Counted from the stretch's first letter, positions 43,671-53,416 are shown. The stretch is DNA of 64,000 bases from Propionibacteriaceae bacterium (GCA_025965155.1 JAOPXN010000017.1:58038-122037); one strand, 5' to 3'. The notes: a model not told the origin generated them from the letters alone. Numbers and translations are program-made.

Positions 43671-44402
43671 ATGGCGAAAGCGGGCAAGAAGAGCGGCAAG
43701 AACAAGGACAAGGGCAAGGCGAAGAAGGCCAAACCGAAGTCCGTCCCGGCCACGCCGTCCGACCCGGCTGCCGCGTCAACGGCCGCCGAACGCACCGTCG
43801 TCGACTTCTGGTTCGACCCGCTGTGCCCGTGGGCCTGGCTCACCTCGCGCTGGATGCTGGAGGTGGAGAAGGTACGTCCGGTGAAGACCGTGTTCCATGT
43901 GATGAGCCTGTCGGTGCTGAACGACGGGCGCGATCTCAGCGAGGACTACCGGCGCATGCTCGACAATGCGTGGGGGCCGGTCCGGGTCGCACTGGCAGTT
44001 GAGCGCGACTATGGGTCCGAGCAGCTGGCCGCCTTATACACCGCCGTCGGCACCCGGGTTCATGTTCGCAACGAGGAACTCACCCGGGAGACGGTCCAGG
44101 CGGCCCTGGCCGACGTCGGGCTGCCCGCGGAGCTGATCGAGGCGGCGGACACCGGCGACCACGACGACGCGCTGCGGGCGTCACATCGGGCCGGGATGGA
44201 TCCGGTCGGTCTGGATGTCGGCACGCCGGTCATCCATGTCGGCGGCGTTGCCTTCTTCGGTCCGGTCATCTCGCCCATCCCGACCGGGGAGGAGGCCGGG
44301 CGGGTCTTCGACGGCGTACGCGAGCTCGCCGGCTACCCCGGCTTCTTCGAGCTGAAGCGGACCCGGACCGTCGGACCCATCATGGACGGGATCCCCGCGT
44401 AG
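43671..44402 (+). CDS. DsbA-like thioredoxin-fold protein related to mycothiol-dependent reductase Rv2466c
   Basis: 243 residues. A Lys-rich N-terminal extension of ~45 residues ([20 protein letters not shown]) precedes a DsbA-type thioredoxin fold, [19 protein letters not shown], and [14 protein letters not shown] as in M. tuberculosis Rv2466c. In that protein the active site is C-P-W-C; here C52 is followed by PWA, so the resolving cysteine is lost and only monothiol chemistry with mycothiol is possible. A cis-Pro loop (GTPVIHVGG) is conserved. Gene context pepN-this-rpiB-nei matches Mycobacterium. Confidence 0.85.
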   Translation: MAKAGKKSGKNKDKGKAKKAKPKSVPATPSDPAAASTAAERTVVDFWFDPLCPWAWLTSRWMLEVEKVRPVKTVFHVMSLSVLNDGRDLSEDYRRMLDNAWGPVRVALAVERDYGSEQLAALYTAVGTRVHVRNEELTRETVQAALADVGLPAELIEAADTGDHDDALRASHRAGMDPVGLDVGTPVIHVGGVAFFGPVISPIPTGEEAGRVFDGVRELAGYPGFFELKRTRTVGPIMDGIPA

Positions 44403-44416
44403 GCGCCGAAACCTGA

Positions 44417-45205
44417 TCAACCGGGCGACGCCGCGCTGGCCCTGAGGAAGGCATGCCAGTTCGGCGTCGACCCGTCCAGCTCGCCGCTCACGCCGATCCG
44501 TTCCAACACAGTACGGGCGGCCCGGCTGGTGGGGCCGTCCCAGCGGCCGGTGATCTCGACCGGGTCGGCCCAGACGTACCGGCAGATCGCCTGGACCGCC
44601 TGCACCTGCACGCGGGAACGGGTGCTGAGGGTCGATAGATCGGACCCCGACCGGCCGTTGTCGAGATGAATGTGGTTGTGGTGCGCGCCGTCGTACAGGT
44701 AGGTGAGGACATGCGCGAAGTGGAGATGCAGTCCGGCCGCCAGCCGCCAGTAGCTGCGCTGCGCGGCGTCGAGCTCACCGCCGGAGGCCAGCCGCCACTG
44801 GTCGTACCGGCAGGAGACGACCGTCCGGCCGGCGTTCAGCAGCCGGGCCAGGTCGAAGGCGCGGCCAGCATGATGCCAGGAGTCGCAGCGTGACCCTCCG
44901 TCAATCCAGCTGCCGTAGGTCCAGACCTGATCGACCTCGCCGATCCCTGGCAGCGCGCGGTAGAACGCCAACCAGGCCTGCACCTGCGCGAAGAACCCTG
45001 GCTCGAAGAAGAAACGGCTGGCGGACCGGTTGACTTCGTACACCAACGGGACCCCGTCCATCCGCCGGTGCGGATCCAGGCTGGCGCGTGCCACGCAGAA
45101 GGGACGCTCGGCTGCGCCACCGTAGAAGCTCTGGGGAAGTGAGCACCCGCCGAGCAGCGCCGCACCGGTGAGGCCGCCGAGAGCGAGCAAGCGACGCCGG
45201 TCCAT
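44417..45205 (-). CDS. Tat-exported lipoprotein, extensin/M15-like
   Basis: 262 residues from ATG 45205 (MDRRRLLALGGLTGAALLGGC); the longer ATG at 45232 would hide the signal. Twin-arginine signal with lipobox cysteine C21. The domain carries SRCDSWHHAGRAFDLARL and HHNHIHLDNG, matching the metal-site pattern of extensin-like/M15 D-Ala peptidases. It probably acts on or binds the cell wall. It sits on the opposite strand between the Rv2466c-like and rpiB genes, an insertion relative to the mycobacterial order. Confidence 0.75.
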   Translation of the reverse strand: MDRRRLLALGGLTGAALLGGCSLPQSFYGGAAERPFCVARASLDPHRRMDGVPLVYEVNRSASRFFFEPGFFAQVQAWLAFYRALPGIGEVDQVWTYGSWIDGGSRCDSWHHAGRAFDLARLLNAGRTVVSCRYDQWRLASGGELDAAQRSYWRLAAGLHLHFAHVLTYLYDGAHHNHIHLDNGRSGSDLSTLSTRSRVQVQAVQAICRYVWADPVEITGRWDGPTSRAARTVLERIGVSGELDGSTPNWHAFLRASAASPG

Positions 45206-45259
45206 GCGGGCCAGGGTAGGTCGTCGCACCAATCAGCTCGGACCTGAGATAGTGCTGCC

Positions 45260-45715
45260 ATGCGCGTACACATTGGCAGCGACCACGCCGGCTTCGAGCT
45301 GAAGAACTACCTTGTCGCCGAACTGACGGCCGACGGCCACGACGTCGTCGATCATGGCCCGGCCTCCTACGACGCCGAGGACGACTACCCGACCTACTGC
45401 ATCCCGGCGGCCGAAGCTGTCGTGGCAGAGCCCGGGTCGTTCGGTATCGTCGTCGGGGGGTCCGGCAACGGTGAGCAGATCGCCGCCAACAAGGTCAAGG
45501 GGACCAGGGCGGCACTCGCCTACAACTCAGAGACGGCCCGGTTGTCGCGACTCCACAACGACGCCAACGTGCTGTCGATCGGCGCGCGGATGCACACCGA
45601 GGCTGAAGCCCTCGAGCTGGTGCGGATCTACCTGAGCACCGACTTCAGCGGCGACCAGCGGCACGCGCGCCGGATCGCGCTGCTCGCCGAGTACGAACAG
45701 AAGTGCTCGAGCTAG
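45260..45715 (+). CDS. rpiB: Ribose-5-phosphate isomerase B
   Basis: 151 residues. MRVHIGSDHAGFELKNYL and VVGGSGNGEQIAANKVKG are the actinobacterial RpiB signatures; as in M. tuberculosis the active-site base is a Glu in GNGEQ rather than the Cys of E. coli RpiB. Interconverts ribose-5-P and ribulose-5-P in the pentose phosphate pathway. Flanked by the conserved pepN/Rv2466c/nei neighbours. Confidence 0.96.
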   Translation: MRVHIGSDHAGFELKNYLVAELTADGHDVVDHGPASYDAEDDYPTYCIPAAEAVVAEPGSFGIVVGGSGNGEQIAANKVKGTRAALAYNSETARLSRLHNDANVLSIGARMHTEAEALELVRIYLSTDFSGDQRHARRIALLAEYEQKCSS

Positions 45716-45730
45716 CGGATCGTCCCTGGA

Positions 45731-46012
45731 CTAGCGATATTGGGGTCGACGGCCATCGACACGTGCCATCAACTCGGCCAGCACACTCTCGGCCAGCCGC
45801 TCGTCCTCCGGCGTCGGCCGGGACACGTCCCGGGCACGGAGTGCACGGTCCACGGTGACGAGCCCCGACACACCGTCCCGGCCGAAGTCACGCGGCCACA
45901 GGTCACGCGGTTCGTGGCCGGGTGAGGCACTCTGTGAGGAGGATGCGCGGTCTTGCTGCGCCGGAGAAGGCGTGCCATGGGGCCGTGCCCCAGGCGACGT
46001 CGCACCTGTCAT
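45731..46012 (-). CDS. Small hypothetical protein
   Basis: 93 residues. The first ~40 residues are low complexity; the C-terminal half (DVSRPTPEDERLAESVLAEL then MARVDGRRPQYR) looks conserved and helical. No signal or membrane segment. It is opposite in strand to its neighbours rpiB and nei, with 15 and 51 nt gaps. That it is a real gene is moderately supported by the conserved-looking C-terminus; function unknown. Confidence 0.5.
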   Translation of the reverse strand: MTGATSPGARPHGTPSPAQQDRASSSQSASPGHEPRDLWPRDFGRDGVSGLVTVDRALRARDVSRPTPEDERLAESVLAELMARVDGRRPQYR

Positions 46013-46063
46013 AGTGACAGCCTATGTCGTTTCGGCGATGCCGTCAGAGGAACGGAAGGTGAC

Positions 46064-46870
46064 ATGCCCGAGGGACACACCCTCCACCGGCTGGCTCTCG
46101 ACCTGAACGGGGCCTTTGCGGGGCGAGTGGTGTTTGTGAGCAGCCCGCAGGGGCGTTTCGCCGAGTCGGCGGCGCTGCTGGATCGGACCGTGTTCGAGAC
46201 GGCGAGTGCTCATGGCAAGCACCTCTTCGCCCAGTTCGAGAATGACCACTGGCTGCATGTGCATCTCGGTCTGATCGGAAAGCTCACCTTCATGGCGCCG
46301 GGGCGGCCGCGCGGAGAGGTCCGGCTGCGGATGGAGACGGCGGACCTGGTGGCGGACCTGCGCGGTCCGCAGCTGTGCACCATCCGCACTGCCGACGAGG
46401 TCTCGGCCCAGATGGCGCTGCTCGGTCCGGATCCGTTGCGCCCAGACGCTGACCCCGAGATTGCGTGGGCCCGCATCTCCCGGTCCGGCCGGCCGATCGC
46501 GGCCTTGCTGATGGACCAGTCAGTGCTGTCCGGCGTCGGAAACGTCTATCGGGCCGAGGTCTTGTTCCGGAACAGGGTCGACCCGCACCGCCCCGGGAAG
46601 CAGATCAGCCGGCGTAGCTGGGAGGCGATCTGGTCAGACCTGGTGACACTGATGCCGCAGGGCGTGATCGACAACCGCATCGACACTGTCCGGCCCGAGC
46701 ACACTCCGGAGGAAATGGGTCGCCCGCCCCGCGAGGACGACCATGGCGGTGAGGTGTACGTCTACCGCCGTGCCGGGATGCAGTGCTGGGTCTGCGGCTC
46801 GAAGGTGCGGACCGAGGTTCTGGCCGGCCGCAACCTGTTCTGGTGCGGACGCTGTCAACGTCGCCGATGA
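46064..46870 (+). CDS. Fpg/Nei-family DNA glycosylase, Nei1-like
   Basis: 268 residues from ATG 46064; the mature N-terminus PEGHTLHRLA provides the catalytic Pro and Glu. The helix-two-turn-helix LLMDQSVLSGVGNVYRAEVL and a C-terminal zinc finger (CWVCGSKVRTEVLAGRN, then WCGRC) are complete. Removes oxidised pyrimidines and cleaves the abasic site in base excision repair. It corresponds to mycobacterial Rv2464c in sequence style and in position after rpiB. AGGAACGGAAGG lies upstream. Confidence 0.94.
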   Translation: MPEGHTLHRLALDLNGAFAGRVVFVSSPQGRFAESAALLDRTVFETASAHGKHLFAQFENDHWLHVHLGLIGKLTFMAPGRPRGEVRLRMETADLVADLRGPQLCTIRTADEVSAQMALLGPDPLRPDADPEIAWARISRSGRPIAALLMDQSVLSGVGNVYRAEVLFRNRVDPHRPGKQISRRSWEAIWSDLVTLMPQGVIDNRIDTVRPEHTPEEMGRPPREDDHGGEVYVYRRAGMQCWVCGSKVRTEVLAGRNLFWCGRCQRRR

Positions 46871-48465
46871 TGTTCTCCAGTGGTGCGACCCTGCTGGACC
46901 TCGACGCCGACGGTCAGGTCCGCTCGGTCAGCAATGCGTCGTTGCCTGACCAGTGCCGGCTGCGCGGCGCTGCAGTGTCTGAGGTGGTGATCGCCGGCCA
47001 GGTGTACGAAGTCGGCCCGCCGGAGCAGCAGGCCGACGCGGATGAGGTGGAGCTCAGCTACCTCGTCGCGGACCGGCTCCGGATCGTGGTCCGGCACACC
47101 TTCGCTGCGGGGTGGGGGCTGCGGATCGCGTTCAGCACCGTTGACCGGGCCCCGCTGGTGCTGGACGACGTCACGGTGACACTACGGCCCGGCCCGGATC
47201 AGGTGGGCTGGGCCCTCGCCGCCGGTGCCGAGGCGTCGTACGCGGCCCTGCCACCACCTGGCCGAGGACCGCTGCTGGCCGGCGTGCTCCAGCTCGGCTC
47301 CGTCGAGCGGGTCACCAGCGACGGGCTGCAGCTGGGCCGGATCGAGCTCGCCGGCACCGGGCGGTACGTGGTGCAGTGGCACTGGGACTGGTACGACACT
47401 CCGCTCGACTTCGCCCGATCGCGCCATCCGACCATCCCTGCGTCACTGTTCGCGGTTGTCGGTGAAATTCTGGAGATGGGCCGCGACGACGATGCTGCCC
47501 TGATCGTCTCCGGCGACCTGGAGATGACTGAGACCGATGAGCAGCTGGAGCTGGCCAGCGACCTGGCCGGCAGCTACGAGGTGGAGCAGCGGTCGGCGCG
47601 CGGTACCACCCGGGTGGCGCTTCGTTGGGTTCCGACAGTCGAAGAGATCATCTGCGACCGAGCGGAGGCCGCCCTGCTGCAACCGCGGACCGGCGCCGGG
47701 CTGGTCAGGCTGGCGCGGCTGCCGGACGCCATGGTGATGCAGTACGCCTTGGCCCAAGCCCTGGTAAGCGACACCGACGATGCTGCCGAAGCCTTGGACC
47801 TGTTCACCGCTCGGCTCACCGCGGACGAGCCGGCGGGCGAGACCGACGGGCAGCCGCTGCCGCTGGTGGCCGCATATCTGTCCGGTGAGTACGCCAGGAC
47901 GGGCGAACAGGACCTGTTGGACCGGGCCGTGGAGATCATCCTGGGCGCCCGCTCAGCCGCCCCGGGACTGGGCATCGCGGCTCTCCAGGTCTGCCTGGCG
48001 CTGATGCTCACCGGCCGTCCGGTGGAGCCGATCCTGCGGCACCTCAGCAAGCTGTCCGAGGCCAGCGGCGAAGCACCCGGCGATGCGACGACCGAGCAGC
48101 AGATCGCCGCTCTGGAGCTGATTGCCGTCACCTGGGCTGCGGACAGCCCTCCGGCGAACACCCGGCCGGACCGGACTGCAGCGGACGCCGACGATCTCTC
48201 AGCCCGCGTCGAGTCGCTCGGTCGTTGGTTCGGCGCCGGACTGAAGGGCGGCGCGGTTGAGCCTCTCCCGCTGGAGCAGGCGGCGCAGCTGAGTACCGTC
48301 CTGCAGCTTCTGCCGGACGGCGCCGCCGGCGAGCTACGCAGCCGTTGGGGGTGCTCACCTCAGAGCCTCGCCGGACGGGTGGTGCCCGAGCTGGTGGCGC
48401 GGCTGGACTTCGACGGCGCCGACTGGGCTCACGTCTGGTTGATGCTCGGCCAACAGCCACGGTAG
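46867..48465 (+). CDS. Hypothetical protein with beta-rich N-terminal half and helical-repeat C-terminal half
   Basis: 532 residues from ATG 46867, overlapping the nei stop (ATGA). Residues ~1-240 look beta-rich with repeated aromatic strands (VVQWHWDWYDTPLDFARSR), reminiscent of carbohydrate-binding or galactose-mutarotase-like folds. Residues ~280-500 are Ala/Leu-rich helices of possible solenoid type. No signal, membrane segments or catalytic motif found. I do not recognise the family. It begins the nei-to-LysX run. Confidence 0.65.
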   Translation: MMFSSGATLLDLDADGQVRSVSNASLPDQCRLRGAAVSEVVIAGQVYEVGPPEQQADADEVELSYLVADRLRIVVRHTFAAGWGLRIAFSTVDRAPLVLDDVTVTLRPGPDQVGWALAAGAEASYAALPPPGRGPLLAGVLQLGSVERVTSDGLQLGRIELAGTGRYVVQWHWDWYDTPLDFARSRHPTIPASLFAVVGEILEMGRDDDAALIVSGDLEMTETDEQLELASDLAGSYEVEQRSARGTTRVALRWVPTVEEIICDRAEAALLQPRTGAGLVRLARLPDAMVMQYALAQALVSDTDDAAEALDLFTARLTADEPAGETDGQPLPLVAAYLSGEYARTGEQDLLDRAVEIILGARSAAPGLGIAALQVCLALMLTGRPVEPILRHLSKLSEASGEAPGDATTEQQIAALELIAVTWAADSPPANTRPDRTAADADDLSARVESLGRWFGAGLKGGAVEPLPLEQAAQLSTVLQLLPDGAAGELRSRWGCSPQSLAGRVVPELVARLDFDGADWAHVWLMLGQQPR

Positions 48466-48481
48466 TGACATTGTTGATGTC

Positions 48482-51400
48482 GTGACGACCACGAAGACCG
48501 TTGCGACATCCGTCGCGACGCAGCCTGTCCCCGCTGCGGCCCGCGCCGAGCACCGCTGGGCCAAGCTGCCGTACCTGGTCTCGCGGCTGTTCTTCGTCGC
48601 CGCGGTCGCGCTGGTGCTGCAGGCGGTGTTCCCCGCGGTGCCCTTGTTCGGGGGCCTCGTCGACGTCATCTCCACCGTCTTCGTACCGATCGACAGCGGC
48701 ACCATCGGTTTCGCCGCCTTCGCGGTCATCCTGGGTGGCGCGCTTGCCCGGCGGAAGCGGGTTGGGTGGGTTGTCGCCATGGTCATCTTCGGCGTCACGG
48801 TGCTGGTCGATCTGGCGTTGCTGATCGTCTTGGTAGTGACCACGCTGCGAGGGCCAGAACCGGACTTCGGGCTGACCGCGACGTTTGCCCGGTTCGCCTT
48901 CAACCTCGCCTCGTTGGGCTCGCTCTTCGTCGCAATGATCGTCTACCGGGCGGAGTTCTCCGCCCGCCGCCAACCCGGCAGTATCCGGAAGGCCCTGCTC
49001 ACCCTGCTGGTCGGCGGCGCTCTGACAGCGGCGATCGGGATGCTGCTGGTGACCATCTACCCCGGCGAGCTGGGTGGGCCGCGGGGCCGGCTGGCCTGGG
49101 TGCTGAGGCGGATGACGGGTCAGGACCTGCTGGCCTCAGCGGCGGGCACCGGCAGCCCGCCCACCTGGATCAGCACAGTGGTGGGGCTGTTGGCCGGCGT
49201 GACGCTGGTGGCGGCGCTGATCGCACTGATGCGCTCGCAGCGCCAGGCTGCCTTGATGACCCCCGAGGACGAGCCGCTGGTTCGGGCTCTGGTCGCCGAG
49301 TCGGCAGAGGACTCGCTGGCCTACTTCGCCACCCGCCGGGACAAGTCGGTGGTGTTCTCCGCCAGCGGGCAGGCTGCCATCACCTATCGGGTCGAGCTGG
49401 GGGTCTGCCTGGCCAGTAGCGACCCGATCGGGCCGCCGGACCACTGGCCCGGGGCCATCAAGGCGTGGCAGGAGCTGGTCACGACCTACGGCTGGACGCC
49501 GGCCGTGATCGGGGCGAGCGAGGAAGGCGCCACGGCGTACGCCCGGGCTGGCCTGCGGGTTATCCGGTTGGGTGACGAAGCGATCCTGCCGGCCAAGGAG
49601 TTTCACCTCGACCGCCGCCAGCTGCGACCCGTCCGGCAGGCGGTCAACCGGCTGGAGAAGATCGGGTACCGGGCCCGGGTCAGGCGGCACCGCGAGATCG
49701 CAGCCGCCGAGATCACAGCCCTGGTCGCCAAGGTCGACGCCTGGCGCGACACCGAGACCGAGCGTGGTTTCTCGATGGCGCTGGGCCGCCTCGGCGACCC
49801 CGCCGACGGGGACTGTCTGATGGTGGAGGCTCTCTTCCCGTCCGGTGAGGTCGCCGGCATCCTGTCCTTCGTACCGTGGGGGAGCGACGGCTACTCCCTC
49901 GACGTGATGCGCCGTCATCCGGTTGCGGAGAACGGCGTGACCGAGCTCATGGTCGCCGGTCTGATGGCGTCGGCGCGGGAGAAAGGCATCCGCCGGGTAT
50001 CGCTCAACTTTGCGGTGTTCCGGTCCGCCTTCGAGGAGGGCGCCCGGATCGGAGCGGGTCCGGTCCTGCGGCTCTGGCGGCGGCTGCTGCTGGTGGCGTC
50101 ACGCTGGTGGCAGATCGAGTCGCTCTACCGCTCCAACGTCAAGTACGGTCCGGACTGGCGACCCCGCTTCCTCTGCTTCGCCGAGACCCGCGACATTGCT
50201 CTGGTCGGTGCGGCCTCGGGTGTCGCCGAAGGCTTCATCGACCTGCCGTCCTTCCTGCGTCGGCCGCTGACCCTGCCCGCCGCGCTTCCCGGCGGCCCGG
50301 ACCTGGAGGCGCGGCTAGCCATCGCGTCGCTGCCACCCCCGAGGGCACGCTCCGCCGACCGGATCCCGGAGCAGACCCGGCTACGGCTGGACGTCCGGCA
50401 AGCTCTGCTGGACGAGGGTGTCGACCCGTACCCGACCAGCTTCAGCCCGGCCCGATCCTGCGCCGAGCTGCGGCTGGGTCTGCGGACCAGTGTCGCCGGC
50501 CGGGTGCTCGCGGTCCGTGACCATGGCGGCGTGATCTTCGTCCGGATCGCCGACTGGAGCGGTGAAGCCCAGCTGATGCTCACCCGCTCGCATACAGGTG
50601 CACCGGGGATGGACCGGTTGCGTCGGGTCGTCGATCTCGGTGACCACCTCGGCGCCGAGGGCCAGCTGGTGTTGTCGAGGACCGGTGAGCTGACGATGGA
50701 GGTGACCTGGTGGATGCTGACCGCCAAGTCACTGCGGCCGCTGCCCGACAAGCACCGCGGCATCAGTGACCCCGAGACCCGGGTCCGGCAGCGCTATCTC
50801 GACCTTGCGGTCAATCCGGAAACCCGGACCCGGCTGCGCGCGCGTTCGGCTGTGATCCGTGCCGTTCGTTCCGGACTGGACGACCGCGGCTTTCTGGAGG
50901 TCGAGACCCCCATCCTGCAAACGATCCACGGCGGCGCCAACGCCCGGCCGTTCCGTACCCACATCAACGCCTACGACCTGCCGCTCTATCTGCGGATCGC
51001 TCCCGAGCTCTATCTGAAACGGCTCATGGTGGGCGGGGTGGACCGGGTTTTCGAAATCGGCCGGAACTTCCGCAACGAAGGCAGCGATGCCACCCACAAC
51101 CCCGAGTTCACCATGCTGGAGGCCTACCAGGCGTACGGGGACTACAACACGATGCGGGGGCTCGCGCACGACCTGATCATCCGGGCGGCCCGGGAGTCAC
51201 TCGGTGGGCTGGTGGTTCGTGGAACCGACCACACCGGGGCCTGGCACGAGGTGGACCTCGGTCAGCCGTGGCCGGTGCGTACCGTCAACCAGGCGATCTG
51301 TGCCGCGGTCGGGGAGCCGGTCACCGCGGACACGTCGCAAGACGAGCTGGTCCGGATCGCGAACCGTTTCTCAATCCAGTGCGACCCTCAGTGGAGCCGC

Positions 51401-51817
51401 GGCGCGGTGCTGCTCGAGCTGTACGAGCACCTGGTGGAGGATCGGACGATCGAACCGACGTTCTACACCGACTTCCCGGCGGAGGTCTCGCCGCTGACCC
51501 GCCCGCACCGAGATGACCCGCGGTTGGCCGAACGTTGGGACCTGGTGGCGTTCGGCGCCGAGATCGGCACCGCCTACTCCGAGCTGGTCGACCCGGTCGA
51601 GCAACGAGCACGGTTGACCGCGCAGTCGCTGCTGGCGGCGGGAGGTGACCCGGAGGCGATGGAGCTGGACGAGGACTTCCTTACCGCGTTGGAGTACGCG
51701 ATGCCGCCGACCGGTGGACTCGGGATGGGGATGGACCGGCTGGTGATGATGCTGACGTCGACCTCGATCCGGGAGACCATCGCGTTCCCGCTGGTCCGTC
51801 CCCGAGGAATCCGATGA
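48482..51817 (+). CDS. lysX: Bifunctional lysylphosphatidylglycerol synthetase / lysyl-tRNA synthetase, LysX type
   Basis: 1111 residues, GTG start. The N-terminal ~230 residues hold several transmembrane helices (FVAAVALVLQAVFPAVPLFG and on), then an MprF-type DUF2156 domain (~260-590) that transfers lysine to phosphatidylglycerol. The C-terminal part is a class II lysyl-tRNA synthetase: OB-fold VAGRVLAVRDHGGVIFVRIA (~670), motif 2 FRNEGSDATHNPEFTMLEAY, motif 3 GLGMGMDRLVMMLTSTSIRE. This is the LysX arrangement of mycobacteria, which gives resistance to cationic peptides. The housekeeping LysS would be elsewhere. Confidence 0.95.
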   Translation: MTTTKTVATSVATQPVPAAARAEHRWAKLPYLVSRLFFVAAVALVLQAVFPAVPLFGGLVDVISTVFVPIDSGTIGFAAFAVILGGALARRKRVGWVVAMVIFGVTVLVDLALLIVLVVTTLRGPEPDFGLTATFARFAFNLASLGSLFVAMIVYRAEFSARRQPGSIRKALLTLLVGGALTAAIGMLLVTIYPGELGGPRGRLAWVLRRMTGQDLLASAAGTGSPPTWISTVVGLLAGVTLVAALIALMRSQRQAALMTPEDEPLVRALVAESAEDSLAYFATRRDKSVVFSASGQAAITYRVELGVCLASSDPIGPPDHWPGAIKAWQELVTTYGWTPAVIGASEEGATAYARAGLRVIRLGDEAILPAKEFHLDRRQLRPVRQAVNRLEKIGYRARVRRHREIAAAEITALVAKVDAWRDTETERGFSMALGRLGDPADGDCLMVEALFPSGEVAGILSFVPWGSDGYSLDVMRRHPVAENGVTELMVAGLMASAREKGIRRVSLNFAVFRSAFEEGARIGAGPVLRLWRRLLLVASRWWQIESLYRSNVKYGPDWRPRFLCFAETRDIALVGAASGVAEGFIDLPSFLRRPLTLPAALPGGPDLEARLAIASLPPPRARSADRIPEQTRLRLDVRQALLDEGVDPYPTSFSPARSCAELRLGLRTSVAGRVLAVRDHGGVIFVRIADWSGEAQLMLTRSHTGAPGMDRLRRVVDLGDHLGAEGQLVLSRTGELTMEVTWWMLTAKSLRPLPDKHRGISDPETRVRQRYLDLAVNPETRTRLRARSAVIRAVRSGLDDRGFLEVETPILQTIHGGANARPFRTHINAYDLPLYLRIAPELYLKRLMVGGVDRVFEIGRNFRNEGSDATHNPEFTMLEAYQAYGDYNTMRGLAHDLIIRAARESLGGLVVRGTDHTGAWHEVDLGQPWPVRTVNQAICAAVGEPVTADTSQDELVRIANRFSIQCDPQWSRGAVLLELYEHLVEDRTIEPTFYTDFPAEVSPLTRPHRDDPRLAERWDLVAFGAEIGTAYSELVDPVEQRARLTAQSLLAAGGDPEAMELDEDFLTALEYAMPPTGGLGMGMDRLVMMLTSTSIRETIAFPLVRPRGIR

Positions 51818-52545
51818 GTACGGTCGTTCGTCCGCGGGTCTGGCACCTGTGGCGGATGCTCGGCATCGTGGTGATCTTCAGCTACAACACCTGGCTGCTG
51901 TGGCGACCGCTGAACGGCGATCGGATGATCTTCGACGGCTACCTGTCGGAGCTGTCGGCGTCGGACCAGCCCAACAACCTCTTCTTCCGCGGTGGGGATC
52001 TGGTCACGGCGCTGATCGTGCTAGCCATGGGCCTTCGCGCCGGCGTGCTGTGGTCCCGACGCCATCCGCACCGGCCACGGTGGTGGTTGGTGGCCGCGGC
52101 GGGGTTGGTCGGCTTCGGGCTGGCGACACTCTTCGACGCCGTCTTCGCGTTGGACTGCTCACCCACGCTGAGTTCAGTGTGCAAGGTTGCGGAGGAGGCG
52201 GGCCGGCTGTCGCTCGTGCACTACGTCCACACCTTCACCAGCGTGGCGGCCCAGATCGGCATCGTGGCCTCCATGATCGCCACCTACGTCGCCCTTCGCC
52301 GTACCGGGAGGTCGACCAGCCGGCACTGGGTGCTCGGTGTCGCTCTCGCCGAGGTGGTCGCCCTCTCGGTGATGATGATCATGTTGGTGCTGGGGGTGCC
52401 AGGCCTGGCTTATCCGCAGGCGGTTATGGTCGGTCTGGCCTCACTGTGGTTCGCAGCCATTGGCTTCGGCCTGATGGAGGACGAGGCACGTGACGCCGAA
52501 GATACTGGGTCGGAGGAGGTCTCGGATGACCAGCTCGTCCGCTGA
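51814..52545 (+). CDS. DUF998 membrane protein
   Basis: 243 residues, start overlaps the LysX stop (ATGA). About six transmembrane helices (LGIVVIFSYNTWLLWRPL; VTALIVLAMGLRAGVLW; WLVAAAGLVGFGLATLF; TSVAAQIGIVASMIATYVAL; VALSVMMIMLVLGVPGLAY; VGLASLWFAAIGFGLM). DUF998 proteins are uncharacterised; coupling to LysX suggests a role in the same membrane process (inference). Acidic C-terminus. Confidence 0.8.
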   Translation: MSTVVRPRVWHLWRMLGIVVIFSYNTWLLWRPLNGDRMIFDGYLSELSASDQPNNLFFRGGDLVTALIVLAMGLRAGVLWSRRHPHRPRWWLVAAAGLVGFGLATLFDAVFALDCSPTLSSVCKVAEEAGRLSLVHYVHTFTSVAAQIGIVASMIATYVALRRTGRSTSRHWVLGVALAEVVALSVMMIMLVLGVPGLAYPQAVMVGLASLWFAAIGFGLMEDEARDAEDTGSEEVSDDQLVR

Positions 52546-53416
52546 CGGCTCCACGCTCGGCTCCACGGTTCTGCCCGGACAAACGGCTCGGCTGGGTGGA
52601 CGCACCGTGCACTGGGTCCACCAGACCGGTACCCAGCCGGCGGTGCTCTTCCTGGGCGGCTGCGGCGTCCCCTTCTACGCCTGGGACGACGTGGTCAGCC
52701 AGCTCCACGACCTGGAGATGGTCCGGCTGGACCGACCTGGACTGGCTGGAACGCGCTGGCCCGGAGTGCTGCCGCAGCTGCGGGACGAGGTTGCCACCTG
52801 CCGTGAGCTGATCCAGCGCCTCGGTGCTCCGGCCATCGTGGTGGGCCACTCGATGGGAGGCCTGCATGCCGAGGCCCTCGCCCGGCAACATCCGGAGCTG
52901 GTTGCCGGGCTGCTGCTGCTGGACTCGAGCTTCGAGATGACGCCGCGCCGGCCGTTGGGTGGCCGAGGCTGGCTGCTGGCGGCCAAGGCGGTCCGGGCAT
53001 CGATGCGACTCCGCCCACTCCGGTCCCTCGGCCCGTTGGCCGACCGGGCGTTGGTGGCTCTGCAGAGCCGACGCCGTCGGATGCTGGACTCGACCCCGGC
53101 CTGGCAGCAGGAGGTCTACGCCGAGCCCGATGCGGCCGCCTCGGTGGTCGCGGAGCAGGCCGCGTACGGCTCTCAGGTTTGGGATCTGGCCCGGCTCCGG
53201 GCCCGGCTGCCGATGCCGGGCTGCCCGGTTCTGGTGCTGACCGCCGCCGCCGATGAGAACGAGTCCTGGGTAAGGAAGCAGGCGGCGCTGGCTGACCTGG
53301 TCGGCGGCCGGCAGATCGTCGTGGAAGACTCTCGGCACCTGATCATGATCGACCGGCCGGAGCTGGTGGCCGACGCCGTCCGGGCGTTACGAGGACAGGT
53401 GGGTGAGGATGACTGA
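52526..53416 (+). CDS. Alpha/beta hydrolase
   Basis: 296 residues from ATG 52526, preceded by GGAGGAGG and overlapping the DUF998 stop by 20 nt. Oxyanion hole FLGGCGVPFYAWDDV, nucleophile elbow VVGHSMGGLHAE, the Asp in VLTAAADENESW and the His in EDSRHLIMIDRPE. No signal peptide, so cytosolic. The substrate is unknown; the wide Arg-rich lid (LRPLRSLGPLADRALVALQS) is not specific. Part of the LysX-run transcript. Confidence 0.88.
   Translation: MTSSSADGSTLGSTVLPGQTARLGGRTVHWVHQTGTQPAVLFLGGCGVPFYAWDDVVSQLHDLEMVRLDRPGLAGTRWPGVLPQLRDEVATCRELIQRLGAPAIVVGHSMGGLHAEALARQHPELVAGLLLLDSSFEMTPRRPLGGRGWLLAAKAVRASMRLRPLRSLGPLADRALVALQSRRRRMLDSTPAWQQEVYAEPDAAASVVAEQAAYGSQVWDLARLRARLPMPGCPVLVLTAAADENESWVRKQAALADLVGGRQIVVEDSRHLIMIDRPELVADAVRALRGQVGEDD

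Noticed and set aside
42139..43884. Open frame of 581 codons on the plus strand opposite pepN
   Set aside because: Opposite strand of a certain PepN gene with an intact HEXXH motif; a GC-driven shadow.
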